From Paenibacillus sonchi (GTDB lineage: Bacteria; Bacillota; Bacilli; Paenibacillales; Paenibacillaceae), in NCBI RefSeq assembly GCF_016772475.1, contig NZ_CP068595.1, positions 1,550,001 through 1,614,000 on the forward strand: DNA of 64,000 bases. The letters run 5' to 3'. This document shows, piece after piece, positions 18,371-27,099 of the stretch. Under the pieces are notes generated by a model. It did not search any database, was not told the origin of the DNA, and worked only from the letters and a program-made list of their open reading frames with translations. Numbering within the stretch: position 1 is the first letter of the stretch; each line of letters opens with the position of its first letter. The position numbers and the translations under genes are program-made.

Positions 18371-18760
18371 AAGTGGAAAAAGTAAAACTAATTCGCTGAA
18401 ATCCGGGCTTCTGGCGGTTTTAGTTGGATTTTGTCCACCTAATTCATGCCAATTGGCCCCACACGGCTGCTTTTGGCCGAATTAGTGGTACTTTTTCCAA
18501 CATAAGATACTCCATACGCTGAATGGGTTCGATTAGTGGTACTTTTTCCAACATAGGTTACTCCATACGCCAAATGAGTTCGTTTTGTGGTACTTTTTCC
18601 AACATAGGTTACTCCATACGCCGAATGGGTTCGATTAGTGGTACCCTTTTCCAACATAGGTTACTCCATAAGCCGTATGGGTTCGTTAAGTGGTACTTTT
18701 TCCAACATAGGATACTCCATAAGACGAATGAGTTCGATTAGTGAACCTTTTTCCCGCTAA
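18371..18760. repeat. 51-bp repeat array, mixed families B and C
   Basis: Two forward units with core TGGAAAAAGTAAAACTAATT or a variant start at 18374 and 18425 (51 bp apart). Six inverted units with core GTGGTACTTTTTCCAACATA follow at 18485, 18536, 18587, 18638, 18690 and 18741, spaced 51, 51, 51, 52 and 51 bp. The remainder of each inverted unit (GGTTACTCCATACGCCGAATGGGTTC) is also conserved. The reverse complement of family B shares GGAAAAAG-N4-ACTAAT with family C, so the two are related. No gene is credible in it. Confidence 0.9.
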
Positions 18761-19219
18761 TAGAGACTGCTCTCTTCGTCAATTATTTAAGTTCAATCTA
18801 TATCGTTGAAAAGCTAACGGGTATACTCCAGATGAAGTGAAACCGGCGCCGGAATAATGCTATGTTTGTTCTTTATAAAATACATTCTTCCTTTATAATA
18901 TCGAGAAATAATCAATTATAGGAAGCTATCCATAAATAAAGGCATATTAAGTTAACTATTTGATCCTATATAATCCCTAAAGTCGATTTTCAGCGTTTTT
19001 GTTTATCTTGAAATTTGATTATACTGATGTTATTCGTTATAACGAACATACATAACCCGTCCTCACTTAACTCATTATTAACCGCTCTATTTTATATTTA
19101 GTAGTCCTTCAAAAAACCACTCTTTTCGACAAGGTTTGAGCAAATCACTGAATAAAGCAGAGCTGGTACCGGATTTCCCCGGTGTCAGAATTGATTTCCC
19201 ATGAGAAAGGAGCGGGCAA
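18761..19219. other. AT-rich non-coding region
   Basis: About 460 bp, clearly more AT-rich than its surroundings, between the repeat array and the surface-protein gene. No open frame with a ribosome-binding site is seen until the GTG at 19220. It probably contains the promoter of the surface protein-sortase operon, but no box is clear enough to place. Confidence 0.5.
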
Positions 19220-20257
19220 GTGAAGAAAAAATACCATAAGGCAATACTAGGCTTGTATATTCTGATTGTTCTGGCCGGGGTAGTCTGGCATGCCGGGGGA
19301 GTAAGTGCAGAGGACACGATAAAGCTTACGGTGAATTCGCACACAACCAGTATGGCTAAGATGGCCAACATGCAGCCGGGAGATGTGACCACTTCCGGCT
19401 ATACAGTGATTAATGAGGGCAATGAACCGTTCAACTACTATGTAGATTTCAAATTCATGTCCGGAGACCGCGAATTGTACAATATTCTGCAAATGACCCT
19501 GCAAAAAGAGGGAGTCATCCTTTATTCCGGAGTGATGAGCGAGGCAGAGGGGCGAGTGGCTGTGGGAAGACTGGCCGGGGGAGGCCAGGAAGCCATTCAG
19601 ATGGATGTAACTTTTCCGTATGAGGCGGGCAATGAATATCAGGCGACAACGGCCAGTGTAGCCTTTGTGTTCTCCGCTTCCGGTGAGCCCGGACCATCGG
19701 CTGAACCTAGCGCTACTCCTTCGGCTTCTACTACACCGAATCCGTCGGCTGAGCCTAGTGCCACGCCTTCGGCTTCCACTACACCGAACCCGTCGGCTGA
19801 TCCGAGCGCTACTCCTTCGGCTTCCGTTACGCCGAACCCGTCGGCTGACCCGAGCGATGCACCGAATCCGCCGAGTGGTCCAACGGCCTCACCAGCAGGC
19901 AGCTCGGTGCCGGGTACAATCGCCACACCGTCCGCTTCACCTTCGGCAGCCGCATCACCGGGTCCTGAAGAGGCTACTGTAACCGATCCGCCGGTTCCGC
20001 TCGGAGGCCACAACAGCAGCGGGGGCAATGCACCTTCAGCTTCACCGGGTCCCGGCAGCACCGGAACCGGCACTGAAGCTGCCCCGTCGCCAGACCATGA
20101 AACACCGCTGAATGACAATGAGCTTCCGCTTGGAGGACCGGATGGCGGCGATAAGCTGCCGGACACAGCGGAGCCGTGGTATAACCTGGTTCTGCTCAGT
20201 TTGGCCGTAGCGGTTGTGAGTGTAATTATCCTACGCAGACTGAACTCGAAGAAATAG
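19220..20257 (+). CDS. LPDTA-anchored surface protein, TasA/camelysin-like N-domain
   Basis: A 345-residue cell-wall-anchored protein. It has a signal peptide (LGLYILIVLAGVVWHAGGVSA); a ~110-residue beta-rich domain (GDVTTSGYTVINEGNEPFNYYVDF) that resembles the TasA/camelysin fold in layout; a long Pro/Ser/Ala/Thr stalk; and a C-terminal sorting signal LPDTA, then a TM helix and RRLNSKK. The stalk has a 16-residue repeat, PSAEPSATPSASTTPN, in three near-identical copies plus a partial. LPDTA/LPNTA motifs are used by class D sortases, and one is encoded 32 bp downstream. GTG 19220 follows AAAGGAG. The N-domain assignment is tentative. Confidence 0.85.
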   Translation: MKKKYHKAILGLYILIVLAGVVWHAGGVSAEDTIKLTVNSHTTSMAKMANMQPGDVTTSGYTVINEGNEPFNYYVDFKFMSGDRELYNILQMTLQKEGVILYSGVMSEAEGRVAVGRLAGGGQEAIQMDVTFPYEAGNEYQATTASVAFVFSASGEPGPSAEPSATPSASTTPNPSAEPSATPSASTTPNPSADPSATPSASVTPNPSADPSDAPNPPSGPTASPAGSSVPGTIATPSASPSAAASPGPEEATVTDPPVPLGGHNSSGGNAPSASPGPGSTGTGTEAAPSPDHETPLNDNELPLGGPDGGDKLPDTAEPWYNLVLLSLAVAVVSVIILRRLNSKK

Positions 20258-20288
20258 GACTATTCCATCACAGGTTGGAGGAGAGAGT

Positions 20289-20954
20289 ATGAAGAAGCGT
20301 TCCGGGCTGGTCATTGCCGTGAAGCTGGTCTTCGTACTCTCTTTGTGTGTCCTGCTCTATTCAGCCTTCCAAATCCTCAAAGCACCGATAGAAGCACGCC
20401 AAGCCTTGCAGGAATGGGAGAAAAAGAGGGAGGAAGCTCCCAATTTATACCATGCAGAGGAAGAAGCACCACTGCCTGACGGAATGGCCACTCCATTGGA
20501 GGGAACCGCTCCGTCCAAGCCCGCCTACACCATAGGCGACATTATTGGTGAAATTTATCTGCCCAGGCTGGATAAGCGGATTGCCATTGTGGAGGGCACA
20601 GAACGCCCGCAGCTGAAAAAGGGAGCCGGACATGATCCGGGCAGTGCCCTAATCGGCGCAGCCGGCAACAGTGTGCTGGCCGGCCACCGTGACACGGTGT
20701 TCCGGGGACTCGGTGCTTTGCAGAAAGATGATCTGATCGAGGTGGAGACTGCCGAAGGCAGATTCATCTATAGCGTTACAGGCAGCACAATTGTAGACGG
20801 GGACGCCAGAGGGGTTATCAAGCAGAGCGATGAGGCAGTACTCACGCTCATTACCTGCTATCCGTTTACCTATGTCGGCTCCGCACCGGACCGCTATCTG
20901 CTCTCAGCTGTTCTTCTCCGCAAAGAGCCTGCTTCTCTATCCCGGCAGCCCTAG
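20289..20954 (+). CDS. class D sortase
   Basis: A 221-residue sortase with an N-terminal TM anchor (VIAVKLVFVLSLCVLLYSAF). The catalytic triad is visible: His in VLAGHRDTVF, Cys in LTLITCYPF, and Arg in DRYLLSA. The TLITCYPF signature and size fit class D. It should cleave the LPDTA motif of the protein encoded just upstream and link it to peptidoglycan. ATG follows GGAGGAGAG. The pair forms a self-contained operon with no other pilus gene, suggesting a monomeric surface protein rather than a pilus. Confidence 0.93.
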   Translation: MKKRSGLVIAVKLVFVLSLCVLLYSAFQILKAPIEARQALQEWEKKREEAPNLYHAEEEAPLPDGMATPLEGTAPSKPAYTIGDIIGEIYLPRLDKRIAIVEGTERPQLKKGAGHDPGSALIGAAGNSVLAGHRDTVFRGLGALQKDDLIEVETAEGRFIYSVTGSTIVDGDARGVIKQSDEAVLTLITCYPFTYVGSAPDRYLLSAVLLRKEPASLSRQP

Positions 20955-21051
20955 AGCCGCTGGCTTGCCCGGTTCTCCCGCTAAGGGATGAGACATTGTA
21001 TAGAAAGTGATACTATAGACATATGATGACACAGAGGAGATGACCTGTTTA

Positions 21052-22284
21052 ATGAAGGAAAAGCTGATAGAGCGGTTTATTTCATATGCCCAAATGGACA
21101 CCCAATCGAATGATGACAATGAAGCCTGCCCTTCCACACCCGGACAGATGGACCTGGCCCGCAAGCTGGAAGCTGAGCTGCAAGAGCTGGGGCTGGTGGA
21201 GGTTACCGTAGACGAGCATGCTTATGTCATGGCCACCTTGCCTGCCAATACCGACAAGGAGGTTCCTGTCATTGGCTTTCTCGCGCATCTGGATACCGCG
21301 ACAGATCTCACCGGTGCGGGGGTGAAGCCGCAGCTTGTCGAGAACTATGACGGCAAGGATATTGTCCTCAATAAAGAGCTGGACATTGTACTCTCCACGG
21401 AAAGCTTCCCCGAGCTGGCCGGATATAAAGGCCACACCCTGATTACCACGGACGGGACAACCCTCCTGGGCGCGGACAACAAAGCGGGAATCGCTGAGAT
21501 TATGACCGCCATGGCCTATCTGCTGGAGCATCCGGAAATCAAACACGGCAAAATCCGGGTGGCTTTTACCCCCGATGAGGAAATTGGGCGCGGACCGCAT
21601 AAATTCGATGTCGCACGCTTCGGTGCTTCCCATGCCTACACCGTGGACGGCGGACCGCTCGGGGAACTGGAGTACGAAAGCTTCAACGCTGCCGGAGTCA
21701 AAATCAGCTTCAAAGGGGTGAATGTGCATCCCGGAACCGCCAAGGGTAAAATGATCCACTCCGCCAAAATCGCCATGGCGTTCCATCTCAGACTGCCGTC
21801 CGGTGAAGCCCCGGAATTCACTGAGGGCTATGAGGGCTTTTACCATCTGATCTCCATGCAGGGTACAGCGGAGCAGAGCAAGCTGCAGTATATCATCCGC
21901 GATTTTGACCGCGAGGCCTTTGAGAACCGCAAGGCGTATATCGCTGCAATTGTTGAGGAATTCCAGTCCACCTATGGGGCGGAGAATATCGTGCTGGAAA
22001 TGAAGGATCAATACTATAATATGCGCGAAAAAATCGAGCCGGTGCGCCACATCGTCGACATCGCCCAGGAAGCCATGGAAAACCTCGGCATTACACCGGT
22101 GATCCGCCCGATCCGCGGCGGTACAGACGGTTCGCAGCTGTCGTATATGGGGCTGCCTACGCCGAATATTTTCACTGGCGGCGAGAACTTCCACGGCAAA
22201 TTCGAGTACGCCTCGGTAGATGTCATGCTGAAGGCCGTTCAGGTTATAGTCGAGATTGCCAAGCTGACTGAACAGAAGGCCTAA
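21052..22284 (+). CDS. pepT: peptidase T (tripeptide aminopeptidase)
   Basis: A 410-residue M20B metallopeptidase that removes the N-terminal residue of tripeptides in the cytosol. Zinc-site motifs appear in family order: [60 protein letters not shown], and [13 protein letters not shown] near the C-terminus. The ATG at 21052 ([19 protein letters not shown]) matches the usual PepT N-terminus and is 12 bp from AGAGGAG; an upstream ATG at 21040 directly abuts that site. It stands alone with a strong convergent terminator downstream. Confidence 0.95.
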   Translation: MKEKLIERFISYAQMDTQSNDDNEACPSTPGQMDLARKLEAELQELGLVEVTVDEHAYVMATLPANTDKEVPVIGFLAHLDTATDLTGAGVKPQLVENYDGKDIVLNKELDIVLSTESFPELAGYKGHTLITTDGTTLLGADNKAGIAEIMTAMAYLLEHPEIKHGKIRVAFTPDEEIGRGPHKFDVARFGASHAYTVDGGPLGELEYESFNAAGVKISFKGVNVHPGTAKGKMIHSAKIAMAFHLRLPSGEAPEFTEGYEGFYHLISMQGTAEQSKLQYIIRDFDREAFENRKAYIAAIVEEFQSTYGAENIVLEMKDQYYNMREKIEPVRHIVDIAQEAMENLGITPVIRPIRGGTDGSQLSYMGLPTPNIFTGGENFHGKFEYASVDVMLKAVQVIVEIAKLTEQKA

Positions 22285-22323
22285 CTGCTGCGGATTCCGT
22301 GTTGCACAGGCCCGCAGAAGACA

Positions 22324-22370
22324 ACAAATATCCCCGGCTAGGAGCAGTAGCCCTAGCCGGGGATATTTGT
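22324..22370. terminator. bidirectional terminator
   Basis: A 19-bp perfect inverted repeat (ACAAATATCCCCGGCTAGG at 22324-22342 and its complement at 22352-22370) with a 9-nt loop. It serves the convergent pepT and HxlR genes and overlaps the end of the HxlR coding sequence. Confidence 0.88.
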
Positions 22371-22784
22371 GTCCGTTTTAGTCGCCGGGTCTGCGGCTGG
22401 AGAAGGAGACTGGTACCCGGGAAGCTGAGGAGGCGCCTTGCCGAATTCCTCGCGGTAGGCCTCGCCCCAGCTTTTGATGCTCAGAATGGCTGCTTCCAGA
22501 CCTCTGCCCCACTCTGTCAACGAGTACTCCACCTTCCGGGGAGCCTGCGGATACACCTTGCGGTGAACCAGGCCGCCCCGTTCCAGATCTCTGAGCTGAA
22601 GCGACAGCATCCGTTGGGTGATCTCCGGGCACAGCCTGCGGATTTCATTGAACCGCTTCGTGCCGCTGATTAGATGATAGAGCAGGACCCCCTTCCACTT
22701 GCCGCCGATCAGATCAAGTGTGCTCTGAAGGGACTCCTGGCTGTCCTTTGAGTTGGCTGCTCCGCGGCTCCGCTGTATGTTCAT
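22353..22784 (-). CDS. HxlR family winged-helix regulator
   Basis: A 143-residue HxlR-type MarR-like regulator. It has the hallmark LDLIGGKWKGVLLYHLISGTKRFNEIRRLCPEITQRMLSLQLRDLERGGLVHRKVYPQAPRKVEYSLTEWG; the N-terminal cysteine found in some redox-sensing HxlR proteins is absent. The ~30-residue C-terminal tail is Pro/Ser-rich and probably disordered. It is the first of two HxlR genes on this strand, 250 bp apart, with hxlBA located beyond the second. Which of them controls hxlAB, if either, cannot be decided from sequence. Confidence 0.9.
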   Translation of the reverse strand: MNIQRSRGAANSKDSQESLQSTLDLIGGKWKGVLLYHLISGTKRFNEIRRLCPEITQRMLSLQLRDLERGGLVHRKVYPQAPRKVEYSLTEWGRGLEAAILSIKSWGEAYREEFGKAPPQLPGYQSPSPAADPATKTDTNIPG

Positions 22785-23033
22785 AAGCTGTGGTCTCCTT
22801 CGCCCAAATTATGTATATCGCTATTAACACGATTGTATCACATATCCCTTGGAAACTAAGCAAATAACCTCTCACTGCTGGAATAGGCGGCAGCGGGAGG
22901 TTATGAACAGACAGGTATTTCAGGCCAGTGTCCGGGTTAAGACTTCACCGGAAGCCAGTCCGGCGTCGGATACCGTTCCAGCCTCATCTCCGATTATTTA
23001 TTGTTTTATTAAAAAGTAGTATTCAGCAGGGTG

Positions 23034-23408
23034 CTACCGTTCACCGGGAGGGATGTCCTTCCAGATTACATTCTCGCCATAGTTTTTGCCCCAGTCATAC
23101 ATCATGCGCAGCACTGGCAGCAGACTTTGGCCATATTCTGTCAATGAGTATTCTACTCTCGGGGGAACCTCCGCATACACTTGCCTGAATACAAGCTGGT
23201 CTTCCTCCAGTTCGCGGAGCTGGTTGGTCAGCATTTTTTGGGTGATATGGGGAATCAGCTTTTTCAGCTCACTGAAGCGTTTCGTCCCTTCCAGGCCCAG
23301 ATGCCACAGAATAATCAGCTTCCACTTCCCGCCGATGACAGCAAGCGTAAGTTCCTTCTCACAGTTGATTTCCTTCAGGTTAATGCGGTCCTTAATCTCC
23401 GTTGCCAA
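23034..23408 (-). CDS. HxlR family winged-helix regulator
   Basis: A 124-residue HxlR protein. Residue 19 is a cysteine ([25 protein letters not shown]) at the position where redox- or formaldehyde-sensing HxlR members carry their reactive Cys. The recognition helix region is [24 protein letters not shown] and the wing [13 protein letters not shown]. Founding HxlR activates hxlAB in response to formaldehyde, and hxlBA lies 0.8 kb away. The conserved cysteine makes this the better candidate regulator of the two HxlR proteins here; that link is inference. Confidence 0.9.
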   Translation of the reverse strand: MATEIKDRINLKEINCEKELTLAVIGGKWKLIILWHLGLEGTKRFSELKKLIPHITQKMLTNQLRELEEDQLVFRQVYAEVPPRVEYSLTEYGQSLLPVLRMMYDWGKNYGENVIWKDIPPGER

Positions 23409-23772
23409 TCTGAATCGGCCCCCTTCCCTCCTTAATCATACTACAGAACACCGGTGAAACGCACATGGCAGGCGGAGCCGAAGGACTTTTGAAATTTCCG
23501 GCGAAGCCGTAAGCACGGGTGTTTTTACCCGCTGCTGTACTTTTCTTGGCATCTTCCACCCTCTCTGCCACCGTTGGGGGAGAAGTTCAGCTTTTCAGTT
23601 GATTTGTCCCCTTTCTACCCTTGGTTTATCTATCCCACCCTTCGTGGAAGCAAGGTTATACTATTAAATGAAAGGTATCCCGGCGAAACATGACAACTTT
23701 ACAAGGAGGTCCGAACGGCTGATCAAGTCCCGGGTATTACAACACACTATATAGATGGAGGCAGATTAGAAT
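23409..23772. other. intergenic region without a recognised gene
   Basis: About 360 bp between divergent HxlR and cupin genes. It has a small inverted repeat (GGGT-GTTTTT-ACCC) near 23520. A strong but geneless Shine-Dalgarno AAGGAGGT at about 23702-23709 is followed only by a possible 11-codon CTG-started frame. No structured element is recognised. Confidence 0.4.
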
Positions 23773-24093
23773 ATGAGCAAATTGGGAGTATGGGAACCCG
23801 CAGAACCGGGAGTCAAACGCTGTATCCTGAATGCGGCAGGCAGTCTGATGATGATGGAGGTTCATTTCGAAGAGGGAGCCGAGGGGTATGAGCACAGCCA
23901 TCCCCATGAGCAGATGAGCTACTGTCTGCGCGGAAGTTTCGAATTCCGCATTGACGGCAAGAAGCATAAGGTACGCGCAGGCCAGAGTATTGCCATACCG
24001 CCAAATGCCAAACATGGCGTAACCGCACTGGAAGCAGACTCAGCACTGCTCGATGCCTTCACGCCTATCCGTGAAGATTTGCTAGAGCGCTAG
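23773..24093 (+). CDS. small cupin-domain protein
   Basis: A 106-residue single-domain cupin. Motif 1 is HSHPHEQMSYCLRGSFEFRIDG, containing the two His and one Glu metal ligands; motif 2 is AIPPNAKHGVTALE with the final His. Such proteins bind a divalent metal and act as isomerases, dioxygenases or sugar/lipid-binding modules; no substrate is evident. It is preceded by GGAGG-like GATGGAGGCAG and followed by a strong terminator shared with the convergent hxlB. Possibly related to carbohydrate metabolism given its neighbours, but this is only proximity. Confidence 0.85.
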   Translation: MSKLGVWEPAEPGVKRCILNAAGSLMMMEVHFEEGAEGYEHSHPHEQMSYCLRGSFEFRIDGKKHKVRAGQSIAIPPNAKHGVTALEADSALLDAFTPIREDLLER

Positions 24094-24139
24094 AACCGCT
24101 TATCTCAGGATTTATGCCGAATCCCGCCAACCGCTGAAC

Positions 24140-24185
24140 AACCAAGCACCGCCTGTCCGGTCTCCCGGGCAGGCGGTGCTTGGTT
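24140..24185. terminator. bidirectional terminator between cupin and hxlB
   Basis: ACCAAGCACCGCCTG (24141-24155) pairs perfectly with CAGGCGGTGCTTGGT (24170-24184), extended by an A/T pair on the flanks. It lies between convergent genes. Confidence 0.88.
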
Positions 24186-24741
24186 ATTCCAGATTCGCAT
24201 GGTTGCCGAACATCCGGGTGGAGGTCTGGCCGGTCTCTTCCATTATCCGCAGAATCACGGCATCATAGAAGAGCAGCAGAGTCTGCTCAAACAGCGAGGC
24301 CATTGGCTGGATAGTAATCCGGCCTCCGTCCGCCTGCTCCTTGGGCGCACCCGGCAGCTTGACGACATGATCGGCCAGCAGTCCGATGGACGACTCCGGG
24401 GAGAGGGTCACCGCCACAACGGCGGCTCCCACAGCCCGGGCCTTCACTGCCATGGACAGCAGGCTTGCCGTCTCGCCGGACCCGGTGCCCAGCACCAGCA
24501 CATCGCCCGGTCCAATCCCCGGCGTTACCGTTTCGCCGACTACATAGGCATCCTTTCCGGCATGCATCAGCCGCATGGCGAAGGCCCGGCCCATGAGCCC
24601 GGAGCGGCCGGCGCCTGCGACAAAAACCCGGCCGGAGCGCAGCAGCAGCTCCGCCATCTGCTCAGCCTCCCCTGCCCCGAGCTGCGCGACCGACCGCTGC
24701 AGCTCATTCACAATTTCCTGTGCATAGCTGAATGTATTCAT
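24184..24741 (-). CDS. hxlB: 6-phospho-3-hexuloisomerase
   Basis: A 185-residue SIS-domain isomerase that converts D-arabino-3-hexulose-6-phosphate to fructose-6-phosphate in the ribulose monophosphate pathway. SIS motifs: VFVAGAGRSGLMGRAFAMRLMH for phosphosugar binding, GPGDVLVLGTGSGETASL, and the C-terminal FEQTLLLFYDAVILRIMEE. It follows hxlA by 7 bp, so the two form an operon, as in Bacillus subtilis. Together they fix and detoxify formaldehyde. Confidence 0.95.
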   Translation of the reverse strand: MNTFSYAQEIVNELQRSVAQLGAGEAEQMAELLLRSGRVFVAGAGRSGLMGRAFAMRLMHAGKDAYVVGETVTPGIGPGDVLVLGTGSGETASLLSMAVKARAVGAAVVAVTLSPESSIGLLADHVVKLPGAPKEQADGGRITIQPMASLFEQTLLLFYDAVILRIMEETGQTSTRMFGNHANLE

Positions 24742-24748
24742 AAGCGGC

Positions 24749-25381
24749 TCAGGCTTGGCTGACCAGGCGCTTCATTTCCGCCGCCGCTGCCTTCTGATCG
24801 CTTTCGCCGGTAATCCCGCCGCCAACGATGACCAGATCAGGACCGGCTGCAATCACTTCAGGCAATGTGTTCAGCTTGATGCCGCCGGCAATCGCTGTTT
24901 TGGCCTGTTTCACTACACTTTTGATGGCCTGCAAATCAGCAAAAGAGTTTTTCCCCTCCGCCTGATGGTCATAACCGGAATGCACGCAGACATAATCCAC
25001 ACCGAGCGCGTCTACTTCGGCAGCTCTGGCCGCAATGTCCTTGACGTTGATCAGGTCCACCAGAATTTCCCGGCCGCTTTTCTTCGCTTCCTCAACGGCC
25101 CCTTTAATCGTCGAGTCGTCAGACACGCCGAGTACGGTTACGATGTCTGCGCCTGCTTCAGCCGCCTTCATCACCTCGTACCCGCCGGCATCCATAATTT
25201 TCAGGTCAGCCAGCACGGTCAGGGCCGGAAAGGCTTCCTTAATTGCCTTCACAGCATGCAGGCCTTCATTAATGACAATCGGTGTGCCGATCTCCACGAT
25301 ATCAATAAATCCGGCGACTTCCGAGACAATTTCCTTGGCTCCATCAATATTTACAAGGTCCAGCGCTAATTGCAGCTTCAT
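24749..25381 (-). CDS. hxlA: 3-hexulose-6-phosphate synthase
   Basis: A 210-residue TIM-barrel enzyme of the orotidine decarboxylase superfamily. It condenses formaldehyde with ribulose-5-phosphate to give 3-hexulose-6-phosphate. Family motifs: MKLQLALDLVN, EIGTPIVINEGLHAVKAIKE, LADLKIMDAGGYE (the DxKxxD metal/catalytic motif), VCVHSGYD and AVAGGIKL-like AIAGGIKLNTLPEV, with the phosphate loop VIVGGGITGESD. It is first in the operon with hxlB. A palindromic candidate operator is found 95 bp upstream. Confidence 0.96.
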   Translation of the reverse strand: MKLQLALDLVNIDGAKEIVSEVAGFIDIVEIGTPIVINEGLHAVKAIKEAFPALTVLADLKIMDAGGYEVMKAAEAGADIVTVLGVSDDSTIKGAVEEAKKSGREILVDLINVKDIAARAAEVDALGVDYVCVHSGYDHQAEGKNSFADLQAIKSVVKQAKTAIAGGIKLNTLPEVIAAGPDLVIVGGGITGESDQKAAAAEMKRLVSQA

Positions 25382-25474
25382 CTATTCAAGCCCCTTTTCA
25401 ATAGTTTTAAGTAAGTGCTTCACCTATTGTAGGTTCATAACTTTAGCAAGGGAAGTAGGCACTTTGCCGTATTG

Positions 25475-25494
25475 TAGTTACCTGAAGGATACTA
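25475..25494. promoter_or_regulatory. candidate regulator-binding dyad upstream of hxlA
   Basis: The 20-bp element fits the perfect dyad pattern TAGTnnCCTnnAGGnnACTA. It lies in the 270-bp intergenic region between hxlA and the divergent MATE gene. The dimension suits a winged-helix dimer such as HxlR. No footprint or second copy supports it, so it is a candidate only. Confidence 0.4.
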
Positions 25495-25652
25495 TTGTGC
25501 GGGTACGGGACTGCCTAAGGGGAAGGCATTCAGAAAATCATGTACATTTTTTTCAGAATTTTCGTAAAAACACTGCATTTTCATTAAAGCTGTGCTAACA
25601 TACACCTTGTTTACAGATTGGAGCAACCTGAAATCACTAAAAGAGGTGTGTA

Positions 25653-27038
25653 ATGAACCAAACGAAACACCAGGAGTTTAATTTGGTTAAGCTGACCTGG
25701 CCTATTTTTCTGGAGCTGTTTCTCTTCATGCTGATGGGAAGTGTGGATACGTTCATGATCAGCTCCGTGTCTGATGATGCGGTGTCCGGCGTGGGCGCAG
25801 CCAATCAGATTATAACTATGGCTATACTCGTGCTCAGCGTGATCGGCAACGGGGCGGCCATTGTCGTTTCGCAATATCTCGGATCTAGGAAGCCCAAAGA
25901 GGCGGCGGAGGTCACGGGCAATGCCGTTACACTCAATCTGGCCGTAGGCATTATTCTTAGTACAGCCATGCTGGTCTTCGGGGAAGCGCTGCTGAGAGCG
26001 CTGAACGTGACAGGGGATATTCTCATCCATGCCAAGGTTTATATTCATATTGTCGGAGGCGGAATTTTCCTGCAGGCGCTGATCAATGCCCTGGCTACGA
26101 CCATACGCACCTACGGATTCACCAAACAGACGATGCTGGTCTCCCTGCTGATGAATCTTATTCATGTAGCCGGCAACTATCTGCTGATCTTCGGTCATTT
26201 CGGTTTGCCTGCGCTGGGTGTACAGGGAGCGGCGATTTCTACAGTAGCCAGCCGTTTGATCTGCCTCGTTATTTTTTTCCTGCTGCTCTATAGAATTATG
26301 GAGGTGCGGGTGAAACTGGCTTATTACATTCATCTTTCCAAAAAATATGTGCTGCAAATTCTCAAGATCGGCATCCCGTCGGCTTTTGAATCGGTGATTT
26401 ATCAATCCTGCCAGCTGATTTTCACCTTATATATTACGTATCTGGGCGCAGAGGCTATGGCCACCCGCCAGTATGCACTTAATATTTCTAACTATATTTA
26501 TCTTTTCAGCGTAGCGGTATCTATGGGCACCTCGATTATCGTGGGGCATCTCGTCGGGGCAAGACGGCCGGAGGAGGCCTACAAGCGGGTGTTCAACAGT
26601 GTGAAGTGGGCGCTGCTTGTCACGGTCATCATTGATGCTGCCGTCATTTTCTTCCGCGTGCCGCTGATGGGGCTGTTCACGGATAATCTGGAGATTATCG
26701 CTTTGGGCGCACAGGTGATTCTGCTCAGTATTTTTCTGGAGACGGGCCGTACCTGCAACCTGGTCATTATCAACTCGCTGCGCGCTTCGGGCGATGCCAA
26801 ATTCCCTGTCTATATGGGACTCATTTCGATGGTCTGCATCAGTCTGCCGCTCGGCTATGTGCTGGTGTTCCAGCTTCATCTGGGCCTGGCCGGAGTCTGG
26901 CTGGCTACCGCTGTTGACGAATGGCTCCGGGCGGTGATCATGTATTTCCGCTGGAAGAGCCGGGCTTGGGTGAAGCATCGCCTGATTGAACACGAGACGG
27001 CAGAGCCTGCTGCCCCAACCGCCACACCGGCGCATTGA
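25653..27038 (+). CDS. MATE family efflux transporter
   Basis: A 461-residue polytopic membrane protein with about 12 TM helices in two homologous halves, as in the multidrug and toxin extrusion family (Na+ or H+ driven). Characteristic segments: LTWPIFLELFLFMLMGSVDTFMIS in TM1, GVGAANQI, VSQYLGSRKPKEA, and in the second half ALNISNYIYLFSVAVSMGTSIIVGHLVGARRPEEAYK. GAGGTGTG precedes the ATG. The substrate is unknown. It is divergent from hxlAB and followed by a terminator-like stem-loop. Confidence 0.93.
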   Translation: MNQTKHQEFNLVKLTWPIFLELFLFMLMGSVDTFMISSVSDDAVSGVGAANQIITMAILVLSVIGNGAAIVVSQYLGSRKPKEAAEVTGNAVTLNLAVGIILSTAMLVFGEALLRALNVTGDILIHAKVYIHIVGGGIFLQALINALATTIRTYGFTKQTMLVSLLMNLIHVAGNYLLIFGHFGLPALGVQGAAISTVASRLICLVIFFLLLYRIMEVRVKLAYYIHLSKKYVLQILKIGIPSAFESVIYQSCQLIFTLYITYLGAEAMATRQYALNISNYIYLFSVAVSMGTSIIVGHLVGARRPEEAYKRVFNSVKWALLVTVIIDAAVIFFRVPLMGLFTDNLEIIALGAQVILLSIFLETGRTCNLVIINSLRASGDAKFPVYMGLISMVCISLPLGYVLVFQLHLGLAGVWLATAVDEWLRAVIMYFRWKSRAWVKHRLIEHETAEPAAPTATPAH

Positions 27039-27050
27039 TCTACGGAAACG

Positions 27051-27099
27051 AAAAAGCGGTTCAACCTGATCTCTCCAGATCCGGTGAGCCGCTCTTTTA
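27051..27099 (+). terminator. probable terminator of the MATE gene
   Basis: AGCGGTTCA (27055-27063) pairs with TGAGCCGCT (27085-27093, one G-T pair) with an inner GATCT/AGATC stem, followed by CTTTTAC. The surrounding sequence is also open in one plus-strand frame up to 27185. Confidence 0.65.

Noticed and set aside
18439..18657. Repeat-encoded minus-strand protein in the family B array
   Set aside because: Same reason: period-driven open frame with no start signal; another frame on the opposite strand is equally open.
19639..20166. Minus-strand Gly/Ala-rich frame opposite the LPDTA protein
   Set aside because: A shadow of the Pro/Ser/Ala-repeat codons; the plus-strand frame has signal peptide, sorting motif and ribosome-binding site.
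21082..22194. 370-residue minus-strand frame opposite pepT
   Set aside because: No ribosome-binding site or family motif; pepT itself is fully conserved on the plus strand.
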